DNA of 64,000 bases from positions 1-64,000 of the forward strand of contig JALHNH010000015.1 of assembly GCA_022843625.1 (NCBI GenBank), written 5' to 3'. Position 1 is the stretch's first letter; the number at the start of each line of letters is the position of its first letter. The translations under genes were made by a program, and so were the position numbers. The DNA is from Bryobacter sp. (GTDB taxonomy: Bacteria; Acidobacteriota; Terriglobia; Bryobacterales; Bryobacteraceae). The notes under the pieces were generated by a model. The model was not told the origin of the DNA and did not search any database. It was given only the letters and a program-made list of their open reading frames with translations. Below, one piece after another: positions 35,361-45,800 of the stretch.

Positions 35361-35774
35361 CCTTGACCGCCACGACTTCCATCTGCCGCGCAACCGAGCC
35401 TCCGGCGTGAGGCTGGCCACCTGGCTCAGCTTCCTGGCCCCCAGCCCCGGCAGTACCGTCATCAGATAATCCCGCACGGGAATGTCCAACCGCTGGCAGG
35501 TCTCGACGACACTCAGGATCGCCGCCACCTTGGGCCCTGCCGCTGCGCTACCGACGTGGATCCAGTTCTTACGCATCAAGGCAACCCCACGCATTGAGTT
35601 TTCGGCCCGGTTATTACTTAGCTCTAATTCCGTATGGTCGAGGAAGCAAGTCAGCCCCTTCCACAGACTCAGGGTATAAGTGACTCCTTTGCCCGACTCG
35701 CTCGACGGCAGCGCTGACTTAGACAGCGTCAGTAAGTCCTCGCGCAGAGCATCCACGACGGGGATGTTCTGGTT
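35346..35774 (-). pseudogene. IS66-family transposase, C-terminal fragment
   Basis: A frame of about 140 residues with the IS66 end: SLWKGLTCFLDHTELELSNN, RAENSMRGVALMRKNWIHVG, SAAAGPKVAAILSVVETCQR, LDIPVRDYL. The first two thirds of the gene, the accessory orfs and both terminal repeats are missing. It is flanked directly by the pntB and SpoIIE fragments, so it marks a deletion or inversion junction rather than a simple insertion. Confidence 0.85.
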
Positions 35775-35777
35775 GCT

Positions 35778-35981
35778 TACACGGATGGAGTCGTCGAAGC
35801 ACTGAGTCCCCAAGAAGAGGAATTCGGAGAAGAGCGGCTATGCAACATTGTCCGATCGTCGCTTTCTCTCGCCGCGAGGGAGATATGCAAGCTGACTGCG
35901 GAACGACTGCAATCCTTCGTGGCGGAGGCTCCTCAGTTCGATGACATCACGCTTGTGGTCATGAAGGTGAAGGCCGAGTGA
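35778..35981 (+). pseudogene. SpoIIE/RsbU-type phosphatase, C-terminal fragment
   Basis: A 67-codon frame without a start begins YTDGVVEALSPQEEEFGEER and ends FVAEAPQFDDITLVVMKVKA. The first is the PP2C motif with the metal-binding Asp, the second the closing DD motif. The enzyme would have dephosphorylated an anti-sigma-factor antagonist. All upstream sequence is cut at the IS66 fragment. Confidence 0.75.
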
Positions 35982-36179
35982 GCCGGATGCCCGGAGGCGG
36001 CTCCGCTATGGGCTTCGATGTCCGCCGGAACGTTTGGCAACCAAGAGCGTGGATGCGGGCTGCCATTGGCTGACTACTATCTATCGTCAAGCCGCGTGCG
36101 GCAGTCCTTCGGTGCACTTCGTGCCCCGGCGACGCATGAGTCGAGACACGCTGGGACGACAGAGACCGTCGCACGCCGC

Positions 36180-36535
36180 ATCCCGGCGTTGCCGTTACGG
36201 TGCTCACGCCTGGCAGCGGGCTGGTGAACGTCTACTCCGTCGTCGGCATAGGCCTCCTGGAACGCGTCGAGTTGCTGCCAAACTGGCGGGCGCGAGTACG
36301 CGGCGCGTCAGGCGAGTCAGCAGAGCCTGCTCGCGCTGCCGACACGTTCGTTAGGCGGCATCCTGCTCGTAGTGTTCAACGATTTCCGTTCAGTCCGACT
36401 TAAGACGTTAGTGTTCGTCAGCCCGCCGTTTGCGCTGTTCGGTGGTCTGCGAGCACGTTTCTCACGGGTGGCGATCTATATCGATGGACGGCGTTTCGGC
36501 CACCATCGTAGACTAGGTATGCGTTGTCGAAGCCG
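36180..36535 (+). pseudogene. Relic of an RND (CzcA-like) pump gene
   Basis: One frame reads EYAARQASQQSLLALPTRSL and then GGILLVVFNDFRSVRLKTLV, FVSPPFALFGG. This resembles the segment of CzcA pumps from the periplasmic GGQFEAR region into the helix pair DFRS.RL..LVF...PFAL.GG. Upstream and downstream the match is lost in other frames. The stretch 35982-36180 shows nothing I can support. It is unrelated in position to the pump at 16308. Confidence 0.45.
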
Positions 36536-36829
36536 ATGCCCGCCACCTCTCAACATATCCTGAATGCCTCGGCGAACCTCCTGGGGTTTTGCCTCGTTGT
36601 GATCACGTCGCTACGTCTTGTTGATCGCGCGGAAGCACACGCCATTCACGCGGTCACATCTCTTGTTGCCGTCCTATTGACGCTCTCCTGTCTGTTGTCG
36701 TTCATCTCCATCCGAGCTACCCATCAAACACTTGCGCGCCGGTGCGAGACGATCGCGGACTACCTGTTCATTACGGCTCTCCTCGGCCTTCTGCTGGTCA
36801 TTTTGGTCATGACCCAGACCTTTGTGTGA
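36536..36829 (+). CDS. Small three-helix membrane protein
   Basis: A 97-residue protein with three hydrophobic segments (NASANLLGFCLVVITSLRLV, VTSLVAVLLTLSCLLSFISI, YLFITALLGLLLVILVMTQT). The linker CETIADYL between helices two and three is charged. I do not recognise the family. Unlike its neighbours it is free of stops, so it may still be made. No good ribosome site is seen. Confidence 0.45.
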   Translation: MPATSQHILNASANLLGFCLVVITSLRLVDRAEAHAIHAVTSLVAVLLTLSCLLSFISIRATHQTLARRCETIADYLFITALLGLLLVILVMTQTFV

Positions 36830-37000
36830 CTCCTCCGTCACGCGCGTCTGTGCCGCTGCGAAGAGTGCTGTGCACTTTTGAGACACACGGTCGATCCGGT
36901 ACGCCCGCATGATGATGGATTGTGGCAGCCCCATCACGACGGCCCACGGTGGCCCGCGAACGAAGGGCGTGCTCGTTCACGGGCGGCATGAAGCTGCCGA

Positions 37001-37666
37001 ATGAGGCTATTCGGGAGCTGGATGGTCGTCGTAGCTGTGCCCCTTCGGTTGCACGTGCTCTGGGCGGGCATCGTCTTGGCTGAGTCATCTGTTTGGAGCC
37101 AGGTGCCAACACCGACTCCGGCCGCGCCGACAGCTACAACCGCGCAGAAGGCCAACGTCTGGACGCGAACGCTACTGCTCGGCGACATGAACGGCTTTCG
37201 GCCGGCGCTGGAACGTCGCGGCATGACGCTGAGCGTGAACGAGACGAGTGAGGTGCTGAACAATACCTCTGGTGGCCTCGAGCGGGGGGGCACATAACAG
37301 GGCCTGACGACGGTGACGTGGGGCCTCGGCGAAGTAGGCCGGCCTTTGGACGGGTAGCAGCATCAATATCAGCCTATTGAACATCCACGGGAATGAGTTT
37401 TCGCCTAAATATATCTTGACAGCCTGCAGACGGCGGGCGGCATCGAGGCCCCGAGCCAGACGCGGCTACGGGAGGCGTGGTTCGAGCAGAAGATGCCGGG
37501 CGGCAAGGTCGATGTGCGGCTCGGACAGCAGAGCATCGACCAGGAGTTCATGAGCAGCCAATACTCGGCCACGTTCGTCGAGACGATCTTTGGCTGGCCC
37601 GCGGTGCCGTCGTACGACATGGTTGCTGGCGGGCCTGCCTATCCCCTTGCCGGCCGCGACGGTTGG
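37001..37666 (+). pseudogene. OprB-family carbohydrate porin, decayed
   Basis: The first 95 residues carry a signal-like start and WTRTLLLGDMNGFRPALERR, GMTLSVNETSEVLNNTSGGL, then TAA where relatives have Tyr. After frameshifts the match resumes (SINISLLNIHG in one frame; LQTAGGIEAPSQTRLREAWF, EQKMPGGKVDVRLGQQSIDQ, EFMSSQYSATFVETIFGWPA in another) and stops at AYPLAGRD. The C-terminal half of the barrel is missing. OprB porins let sugars cross the outer membrane. Confidence 0.78.
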
Positions 37667-37927
37667 ATTGGCCGTAGAATATCCCGGAGCACAGTGACAC
37701 AGGGATGATGGGCAGCGTGTTGACAACACCCAGACGGTTAGAGAATGTGAAGTAACGAATCCGACGCATCCCTGACAACGGGCCGATTGCCTGCGCCGTT
37801 GAGCGCCCATCGGATTGTGCGGATTGGTTTGGGCGGATGCCGTGTCCTCACAGCAAATCGGATCGGCTTCTCCTTGCATCCGTCCTCGACGAGCAGTAGG
37901 GTGCCACAATTGACGCGGGGGTGTATT

Positions 37928-38773
37928 GTGACTTGTGACTCCGAGCTCTTGGCTAAAGTCCCGCTGTTTTCGCTGTTGGATGCTGATGAGCGGGCGGTGC
38001 TTGCCTCGCACGTCGAGGTGCGGCTGTATGACGCTCACCACCGGATCTATCGTGCCGGTGACGCCGGCGGCAAAGGATATGTGGTTGTGGCGGGCACTAT
38101 CCGCGTGACCTTGATCGACGATGACCACCAAGAAGTCACGATTGCGGAACCGGACCCAGGTGGGGTCTTCGGATTTGCCTCTTTGCTCGATGGCACTCCC
38201 CACCAAACCAGCGCCATCGCCCTGGAACCGTCAACCTGTATTGAGATCGATAGCGACGACTTACGCCAACTGCTGATCAAAAAGCCTCATGCTGGGATGG
38301 ACATGCTCGCTGTTTTGGGGAGTCAGGTGCACTCGGCCCAACGTTTGGTGCAAATGCGTTCGGTTCGCAATCCCAATGACATTATCGAGCAGGCCACCAC
38401 GCCCGGAGATCGTCTGGCCGATGCAGTTGCCCGGTTCGGCGGGTCGTGGCGTTTCATCATTTCCTTCGGCGCTGTGTTGGTGACCTACACGGCCGTTAAC
38501 GTCTTTCTTGGCGGCAAGGCGTGGGATCCCTATCCTTTTATTCTGCTAAATCTGTTCTTGTCCATGCTCGCTGCCATTCAGGCTCCCGTCATCATGATGA
38601 GCCAAAATCGTCAAGACACGAAGGACCGAACACGCGGCGAGTTGGATTTCGAGGTGAACCGCATCGCGGAGAGCGAGATCCGAGGCATCAGCAAAAAGCT
38701 GCACGAGATGAACACCAAGCTGGAAGATGTCGAGTTGCTGCTGCGGAAGGAATCCGCAAAGCCGACTTTGTGA
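37928..38773 (+). CDS. Cyclic nucleotide-binding and DUF1003 membrane protein
   Basis: About 281 residues from GTG 37928; an upstream in-frame start at 37787 adds 47 unlikely residues. Residues 1-125 form a cNMP-binding domain (LFSLLDADERAVLASHVEVR, GDAGGKGYVVVAGTIRV, PGGVFGFASLLDGTP). Residues about 170-281 are DUF1003, with two membrane helices (SWRFIISFGAVLVTYTAVNV, DPYPFILLNLFLSMLAAIQA), the PVIMMSQNRQ motif, and a coiled-coil tail. Its role may be a ligand-gated membrane function; this is inferred from domains only. It is intact, and its stop overlaps the start of the DedA relic. Confidence 0.82.
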   Translation: MTCDSELLAKVPLFSLLDADERAVLASHVEVRLYDAHHRIYRAGDAGGKGYVVVAGTIRVTLIDDDHQEVTIAEPDPGGVFGFASLLDGTPHQTSAIALEPSTCIEIDSDDLRQLLIKKPHAGMDMLAVLGSQVHSAQRLVQMRSVRNPNDIIEQATTPGDRLADAVARFGGSWRFIISFGAVLVTYTAVNVFLGGKAWDPYPFILLNLFLSMLAAIQAPVIMMSQNRQDTKDRTRGELDFEVNRIAESEIRGISKKLHEMNTKLEDVELLLRKESAKPTL

Positions 38774-39332
38774 TGGAAGCTGAGCTATTGAATACGGCTA
38801 CTTGTTCATTGGTCTCGGAACGATTGTCGAAGGTGACGCTACGCTTCTCACGGCCGCGTTTCTTGCGCATCGCAGATAGCCTTACCTGGGTTGTCGCTGT
38901 CGCGCCCTTTCTACTCTTGCTGCCAGCCATTCCTGCTTTCTTGTCGCCGGAAACAACGGCGGCAGGTTGCTGGATGTGACCAAGAATCGCGGAAGGAAGG
39001 TGGAGTGGACAATTGCCTGGTCCACGCGGAGTGGCGGATTGCTCCTCGTCGCTTCGCGCTTTATGCTTGGCTTCCGAACCCTGACTCCCGTCGTTTGTGG
39101 CGCAACCGGCACGGGCACGGGCCAGTTCTTCCTTTGGAATTCGGTCAGCGCATTGGGTTGGGCGGTCTCGTTTGAGGCGGCTGGCTACATGGGCGCAGCT
39201 GTTGACGATATTGATCGCCGACATCCACCGCCACGAAAAAGTGCTGGCTTTGCCCTGGCCATCATTATCCATACCTTCTTGTGGGAACTCAAAGATATTT
39301 GGCTCCTTAGCCGCGCCGAGGCTCTATACTGA
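38773..39332 (+). pseudogene. Second DedA-family gene, heavily frameshifted
   Basis: It begins MEAELLN at the ATG overlapping the previous stop. The match then moves to another frame (YGYLFIGLGTIVEGDATLLT, AAFLAHRR, stop), again to LAASHSCFLVAGNNGG, and ends in RSGGLLLVASRFMLGFRTLT, PVVCGATGTGTGQFFLWNSV. It parallels the DedA gene at 21554 along its whole length, so the two are homologues that have both decayed. At least three indels are needed to restore it. Confidence 0.78.
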
Positions 39333-39463
39333 CAACGCAGTCCGGTGGCAACGCGAAGAAGTCGTTGATCGAGTAGGAGCGCTCCCCAAAGATCCGAAGC
39401 GATCTCAACTGAGCCATTCCCCGAGTCGAAGATGCAGTTCGCGACATCCGGAAACTAGCTCCG

Positions 39464-41956
39464 CTAGGCGCAAGCGAGAGGGACACGCCATTTGATCATT
39501 GCGACTTTCACGCCGTCATTGACAACAAGGCAAGCGACTATCGCATAGACCAGAATCGTGACCATTTGCGACCACGGCAATGGAGCAAGCCCAGGAATCC
39601 CCACGAGTGTCAGACCGCTTCCCACGAGCAACTCCGCAGTTAGGGCAACCATGAGGGTTTTGCTGGGCAATGTCGCCCAGAACCACCTTCGTTCTCTTGC
39701 CGATACGATGGAAAACACGGCAAAGTACAGCAGGGTCAGGAAGCTGAAGGTATACAGCGAATCGTCGCTGGTGGCCAGGCCGAATCGTGACCAGGATAAG
39801 TATAGGAGGAAGAGCGCCTCAACCACCATCGCTACGCCCAGCACCACGGATACAGCAATGAATCCGCCGATGTTCCATGTTTCCGGCTTTTTGGAAGGCC
39901 GGACGCGGTCAGTCGCTAGAGCAACTTTGGCGAAGTCCGTCATGAAGGTGAGCAGCAACATCGCGAAGGCCGAGACGACAAACTTACCCGTGAATACGAA
40001 CGCGATGGCGACAAAGGCTGCCTTCAGGATGGTCCGGCTGATCTTGTTAATGATCCACGTGAGTAACCGTTGATAGATCGTTCTGCCCTGCTCGACCAAC
40101 GCCACAATGTTGGTCAGCCCTGGCTCGGTGAGGACAACACTCGCGGCACCCTTGGCAACATCGGTAGCGTTGCTTACGGCAATTCCCACCTCGGCCTGTC
40201 GCAAGGCGGGCGCATCATTGACGCCATCGCCCGTCATTCCCGTTACGTGGCCCGCCGCCTGGAGGCGTTGGACCACGATGTACTTGTCTTCCGGATAGAC
40301 TTCGGCGAACCCGTCGGCGCCAGCCAACACGTCGCTCATCGCGGTACCGGTCTTGGCGTTGTTTGCCTTGATCTCGGCAACGGGCCGAATGTCGAGTAGG
40401 CCGACGCCTTTGGCGATCTCTCTCGCAACCGCCAGAGCATCACCGGTGAGCATGATCACGGAGACGCCCAGGTCGCGAAGGGTGGCGATCAGTTGCTGGG
40501 CATCCGGCCGGGGCGGGTCGTACAAGGTGACTAATCCAACCAACTCGGGGATACCTGTCTCGGGGCCACGCGCCACTGCCAGAGTCCGGTATCCCTTGAC
40601 CGCTGACTCTTGAACGCGGGCTTCTAACGCCTCTATTTCAGGAGGCTTGAGTCCGCAGGTTTCCGCGATTGTTCGCACAGCTCCTTTCATCACCCGAAAG
40701 CGCTGCCCACTTTGCTCGACAACAGCTTCGGTTCGCCGGCTTTGCGCATCAAACGGTTTGAAGAAGATCGGCGAAACGACCGCACGACCATCGAAAACAT
40801 GGCGCTCGCGGGCGGCCGCAAGAAACGCGAGATCGATGGGATCCTGGTTTGCATCCACGGAAGCTAGCGCTCCGGCGAACAAAACATCGGAGTCTTTTGC
40901 TTGGCCCAGTGGCGTCACGCCTGTTACGGCCAGTTGGTTCATCGTGATCGTGCCGGTCTTATCGACGCAAAGCACGTCCATCGTCGCGGCATCCTCCGCC
41001 GCGCTCAGACGAGTTACCAGCACGCCTCGCTTCGACAATTCCGCCGCGCCAAGGGCCATGCTGACCGTAAACATCACGGGGAGCGCCACCGGAACCGCGC
41101 TCATCAACAGCACAAGCAGCAACGACACCATCTCGATCAGCGGAGTACCCCGCATTAGCGAGAGAACAACCACGGCGCTTAGAAGTGTCCCGACAATGAC
41201 GAATAGCCAGCGTACGACCTTGGCGATCACCGATTCGATGTGAAGCTTGGGCCGCGCGAGCTGAACGAGTTCCGTCGTGCGACCGAAATAAGTTGCTGCT
41301 CCGGTCAGGATTACGACACCGTTACCTTCGCCACGACGAACGACTGACCCTGACGAAAGCACGTCGCCTGGCGATTTTTCCGCATCCTTCGACTCGCCCG
41401 TAAGCGCTGATTGGTCGACGCTCATCTCGCCGCTCAGAAGTTTCGCGTCGGCGGGGATGATGTCACCGGGCCGGATGCGAACGATGTCGCCTGGAACCAA
41501 CTCACGCGCCGCGATAACCTGCCATGCCCCATCTCTCCGCACACGGGCGTTCACCTGCAGGCGTTTTCGTAATGTTTCCACCACGCCTGCCGCCCGTCGC
41601 TCCTGAGAAAAGCCTAAAACGGCATTCACAATCAGCAGAGCGCTGACCACGGCTAGATCCGAGAACTTCCGCAAGACCGCCGACAGTACCATGATCAATT
41701 CAAGCATCCAGGCCGACAAGCCCCAGAATTTCCCGAGGAACGCCAATAGTGGGTGCTCTTTCGACTCCGCAACCTCGTTATAGCCATGCTGCTTTCGGCG
41801 GGCGTCCACATCATCTTTTGTGAGGCCCGCCTCGGGGTTCACGCCGAGCGCGGCGAGCGCGTCCGAAACCGATGCGGATGCAAGGTCAGGAACCTTCCCG
41901 GTCAGAGGCATCGGGCGAAGGCTATCTTCGTTAGCGGCATTGTTGATCGGTTGCAT
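39464..41956 (-). CDS. P-type ATPase, plasma-membrane H+-ATPase-like (P3A)
   Basis: An 830-residue pump with the cation-ATPase N-terminus, SVDQSALTGESKDAE (actuator), the phosphorylation site VDKTGTITMN, MLTGDALAVAREIAKGVGLL and the hinge MTGDGVNDAPALRQAEVGIA. About ten membrane helices and the absence of metal-binding CPC or Cys/His-rich domains fit the P3A proton pumps. Two long helices (VPVALPVMFTVSMALGAAEL) carry the expected proline. It would export protons at the cost of ATP. It stands alone on the minus strand. Confidence 0.87.
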   Translation of the reverse strand: MQPINNAANEDSLRPMPLTGKVPDLASASVSDALAALGVNPEAGLTKDDVDARRKQHGYNEVAESKEHPLLAFLGKFWGLSAWMLELIMVLSAVLRKFSDLAVVSALLIVNAVLGFSQERRAAGVVETLRKRLQVNARVRRDGAWQVIAARELVPGDIVRIRPGDIIPADAKLLSGEMSVDQSALTGESKDAEKSPGDVLSSGSVVRRGEGNGVVILTGAATYFGRTTELVQLARPKLHIESVIAKVVRWLFVIVGTLLSAVVVLSLMRGTPLIEMVSLLLVLLMSAVPVALPVMFTVSMALGAAELSKRGVLVTRLSAAEDAATMDVLCVDKTGTITMNQLAVTGVTPLGQAKDSDVLFAGALASVDANQDPIDLAFLAAARERHVFDGRAVVSPIFFKPFDAQSRRTEAVVEQSGQRFRVMKGAVRTIAETCGLKPPEIEALEARVQESAVKGYRTLAVARGPETGIPELVGLVTLYDPPRPDAQQLIATLRDLGVSVIMLTGDALAVAREIAKGVGLLDIRPVAEIKANNAKTGTAMSDVLAGADGFAEVYPEDKYIVVQRLQAAGHVTGMTGDGVNDAPALRQAEVGIAVSNATDVAKGAASVVLTEPGLTNIVALVEQGRTIYQRLLTWIINKISRTILKAAFVAIAFVFTGKFVVSAFAMLLLTFMTDFAKVALATDRVRPSKKPETWNIGGFIAVSVVLGVAMVVEALFLLYLSWSRFGLATSDDSLYTFSFLTLLYFAVFSIVSARERRWFWATLPSKTLMVALTAELLVGSGLTLVGIPGLAPLPWSQMVTILVYAIVACLVVNDGVKVAMIKWRVPLACA

Positions 41957-42196
41957 TGTGAACCATGAGTCTACCGACTTAAAGAGTCCATTTCATACGA
42001 GATGGTTGTCGCTTGCGTCTGGCGAGTGCTTGTGAGAGTCAGGCGAGCGACCCGTTGCGACGGGGTGAGCGGAACCTTGTTGTGGTCATCCTGCGGCAAG
42101 TCAAAGAATCGGAACGCGCCGCTCTCAGTCGCTGGCCGGAGAGCGGCGCGTCGATTCGTTTGCGAATGCGAACCGGTGCATCAAATTACAGGCGCC

Positions 42197-42652
42197 CTAT
42201 TCTTCCGAGAGGATCTTTCCGTCCGAAGTCAAGACGAGTGCCTTCTTAGGGGCATTCTTCACGCCTACTTCGTATTCGGTCGTAGTGGCGCGCGTAATCT
42301 TCTCGGCGGAATGCAGAGTAGCCTTCGGATACTTCGCCTTCACAGCGTCCCGGACCACCGTCGGCAGGCTCGTAACCGGGATCATTTCTTCCCTCGCCAC
42401 AAAAGCGCCGTCCGCCTCGAAGACGACCTGCCACTTGGCTCCGCCACTGGCCATCGTTACTTCATAAAGGGTCTTGCCGTCCTTCGTTTCCTTTTCCCAT
42501 CCTTTGACTTGCGCCTTGGGATAGGCTTTCGTGGCGGCCGCGAGTGCTGGCGCCGGCACATCCTTCTGGTTCACTTTCTGTTCTTGGGCCGTGACCGTGA
42601 GGGTTAGGCACAGGGCCAATGCCACACTATTCAAAACTGTTCTTGTCGTCAT
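42197..42652 (-). CDS. Secreted PepSY-like protein
   Basis: A 151-residue protein with a signal peptide (VLNSVALALCLTLTVTAQEQ) and two repeats of the PepSY-like unit: PAPALAAATKAYPKAQVKGW with EKETKDGKTLYEVTM, and LPTVVRDAVKAKYPKATLHS with ATTTEYEVGV. Such proteins occur in the periplasm near two-component or efflux systems, and their ligand is unknown. It lies between the ATPase and the RND operon, with a gap of about 200 bases to each. Confidence 0.8.
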   Translation of the reverse strand: MTTRTVLNSVALALCLTLTVTAQEQKVNQKDVPAPALAAATKAYPKAQVKGWEKETKDGKTLYEVTMASGGAKWQVVFEADGAFVAREEMIPVTSLPTVVRDAVKAKYPKATLHSAEKITRATTTEYEVGVKNAPKKALVLTSDGKILSEE

Positions 42653-42854
42653 ATTGGGATCTCCTAAGTTGAGTTGACCATTTGATTCTGAAAGACGTCT
42701 GAAGCTGGCAGGAAGTCGAACTTTTAAGGTGATTCCAACATTAGAGACCAGCCCTGGAAGCCTCGCGAGTTGTTGCGGAAAAGTCAGGGAGTCCCTGGAA
42801 TAGACGCTTTGGCGTTATATCCAGAAACTCGATGCGAGTGTCAGGACGGCACGC

Positions 42855-45800
42855 TCAGGCCTCAGGCGTGGCCTCTCCACGAACGAGAGCATAGATGGTT
42901 GGCGTTACAACCAGCGAAAGGAGCAGCGCAACGGCCAAGCCACCGATTACAGCCACGGCAAGAGGCTGAAGCAACTCAGCGCCGGCGCCAAGCGCCAAGG
43001 CCAAAGGAAGCATACCGAGGATCGCCGCAAGTGAGGTCATTAGCACTGGCCGGAAGCGACGGCGGCCAGAACGAAGCAGGGCCTCCGTCAGGGTGTCGCC
43101 CGCTGCCAGATGATCCTCCACTGCATCGAGCATCAGGATGCCGTTCTTTGCAACGATTCCGACCACCATAATCATGCCCACCATGGAAACCACGTTGAGG
43201 GTAATGCCAGTTAACCACAACGCCCCAAACACGCCAGCCAGCGCTAGGACTGCTCCAGTGACGATCGCGACGGGATGGGCGAAGGATCGAAACTCGATCA
43301 GCAACACAATGAATACCAAAAGAATGGCGAGCGCCAATGCAATTAGAAGCTCCCGGAAGCTCGACTGTTGCTCCTGATAGAGACCGCCGTATTCTATGGT
43401 CATTCCCGCGGGCAACTTGACATCCTGAGCCAGACGGACGCGCGCAGCAGAAATCGCCGAACCGAGATCCGTGCCCGATAGCCGTGCGGTGACAGACACG
43501 GACTGTCGAAGCGAGTTGCGATGAATTTCAGTTTGCCCGCTGTCATAGCGCACGCTTGCGATCTGATCGAGGCGAAATAGATTTCCGGTGGCGGACCGAA
43601 CTTGTAGTGCCCGGAGAGCATCCAAGCTGGAGCGAGCGCCATCTCGCATCACAACTCGAACGGTCACGAACCGGCCCTGCTGAAGGATGGATGAAGCCGC
43701 CTGTCCGGTCATGGCGGTGGTGACCGTGTTGGCTACATCGGTCGCATTCACGCCCAGCTTTGCTGCCTGAAGCGGATCGACATCAAACGTGAGCGCGGGT
43801 CCGCTAACTACCACCCCATCGAATACGTCGACGACTCCTGGGATCTTTGAGATGGTCTGGGCTACCTCATGTGCGCTTTCGTGGAGCGCCGCGGAGTCCT
43901 CACTGAACAATCGAATCTCAATGGGTGCTGGCGAACTAGTCAAGTCTCCGATGAGATCGATCAGAATACCGGCGAACTCGACCCGCAACGCCGGTTCGCT
44001 AGCTTCGATCCTGGTTCGCAGTTCAGAAGTAACAGCTTCTGTCGTTCGGCTCCGCTTGGCTTTCAGCTTCACGAGAAAGTCGCCGGTATTCGGCTCCGTG
44101 ATCGACAGCCCCAGTTGTAAACCGGTTCGCCGGGAGTAGCTCTCCACCTCTGATGTGCTTTGAATCAGTTCTTCGACATGCAGCAACATCCGATCGGTTT
44201 CCGCGAGCGAGGATCCAGGCGGTGCAACATAGTCGAGCACGAATGCTCCCTCGTCGAAAGTCGGCAGAAACTCCGATCCGAGTCGCGCATAGAGAAGATA
44301 GCTGCCAATCAGCACCCCACCAGCCACAGCGAGCACTACTGCCTTGCGGGATAACGCATGAGACAAGAGCCACTCGTAACGCTTGACTAAAAAGCCCAGC
44401 ACCGGACCGTTCTCATCGTCTGGCACGCCATGGGTGCCGGGCGCTGCCTTCATGAATCGTCCCGCGAGAATTGGGGTTACCGAGAGAGCCAGCGCTAGCG
44501 AGGTCAGGAGGGCAGCCACCAGTGTCAGGCTAAGGGAGCGAAAGAAAACTCCGGTCACGCCGGTGAGCAGCGTGAGGGGAATGAATACGGCGATTGGCGT
44601 GATGGTGGAGCCGATGATCGGCACGGCGATTTCGGAGACGGCTTGCTCAATTGCAGATTGGCGGTCCGTGTTGCGAAGCAAATGAATGTGGATATTCTCA
44701 ACAACGACAATCGCATCGTCGATAACCAATCCGATGGCGGCTGCCACGCCGCCTAGCGTCATCAGGTCGAAGCCCAGCCCAAAGACGCGCATAATCAGAA
44801 ACGTCACCAGTACCGTAATGGGAATCACCGCGGCGGCCACAAGGGTTGGGCCCCACTTGCGCAAAAAGCCGTAGAGAATGAGGACGGACAGTAGCAGCCC
44901 AATGAGAATCGCGTCGCGAACGGATGTCAGAGCCGACCGGACCAGCAAAGACTGGTCGTAAAAGGGCGCAATCGTCACATCTCTTGGAAGCTGCGTTCTG
45001 ATCGACTCCAATTCGGCGGTTACTTCGTTGACCACCGTGACGACGTTGGCATCGGGTTGACGAACAACATTGAGCAGAACAGCGGGCTTGCCATTGGCGG
45101 TGACTATCGTGTACTGGGGTGCAACGCCCTGTTCTACATGCGCAATATCGGCTACTGTGATCGGAGCGCCGTTGATCACACCGACAACGATGGCGTTCAG
45201 TTGGGCCGGTTCTAGAGCCTGGCCACTCACCAAGGTCAGTTCCAGCTTATGGTTCTCCTCAATCAGTCCGGGCGAGGCAATGATGTTGGCGGTTCTGACC
45301 GAATCCGCGACTTGCTGGGACGTGATGTTACGGGCCGCAAGACGCTCGGGATCGATTCGGATGTGAAACTCGCGGATGCGGCCGCCGGCGACATTCACGG
45401 CCGCGACACCCGCCAATCGCGCCAGGCGAGGGCGAACGGTAAAGGCAGCGAGATCGCGCAGGGTTGCTGGATCAATCGTAGGAGATGTCAGGCTATAGCC
45501 GGCTACCGGGAATACGCCAAACGTCAAGCGGTCAACGCGTCGGATGGATGCCGTCGGCGGGAGGGATGCCGATAGCTGTGAAAGTCGTGCCTGCACAAAT
45601 TGCAAAGTCTGAACAACGTCGACCTTCCAGTCGAAGAATAGGTTGATGTCAGCGGCACCCCTGGCAGTAGTCGATCGAATGCTCACGATGCCAGGTATGC
45701 CGTTCATCGCTTCCTCTATGGGGCGGGTGACGGAGGCGAGCATCTGTGGCGCCGGAACGACTCCATTGTCCACAACAATCACGATTCGCGGAAAATCCGT

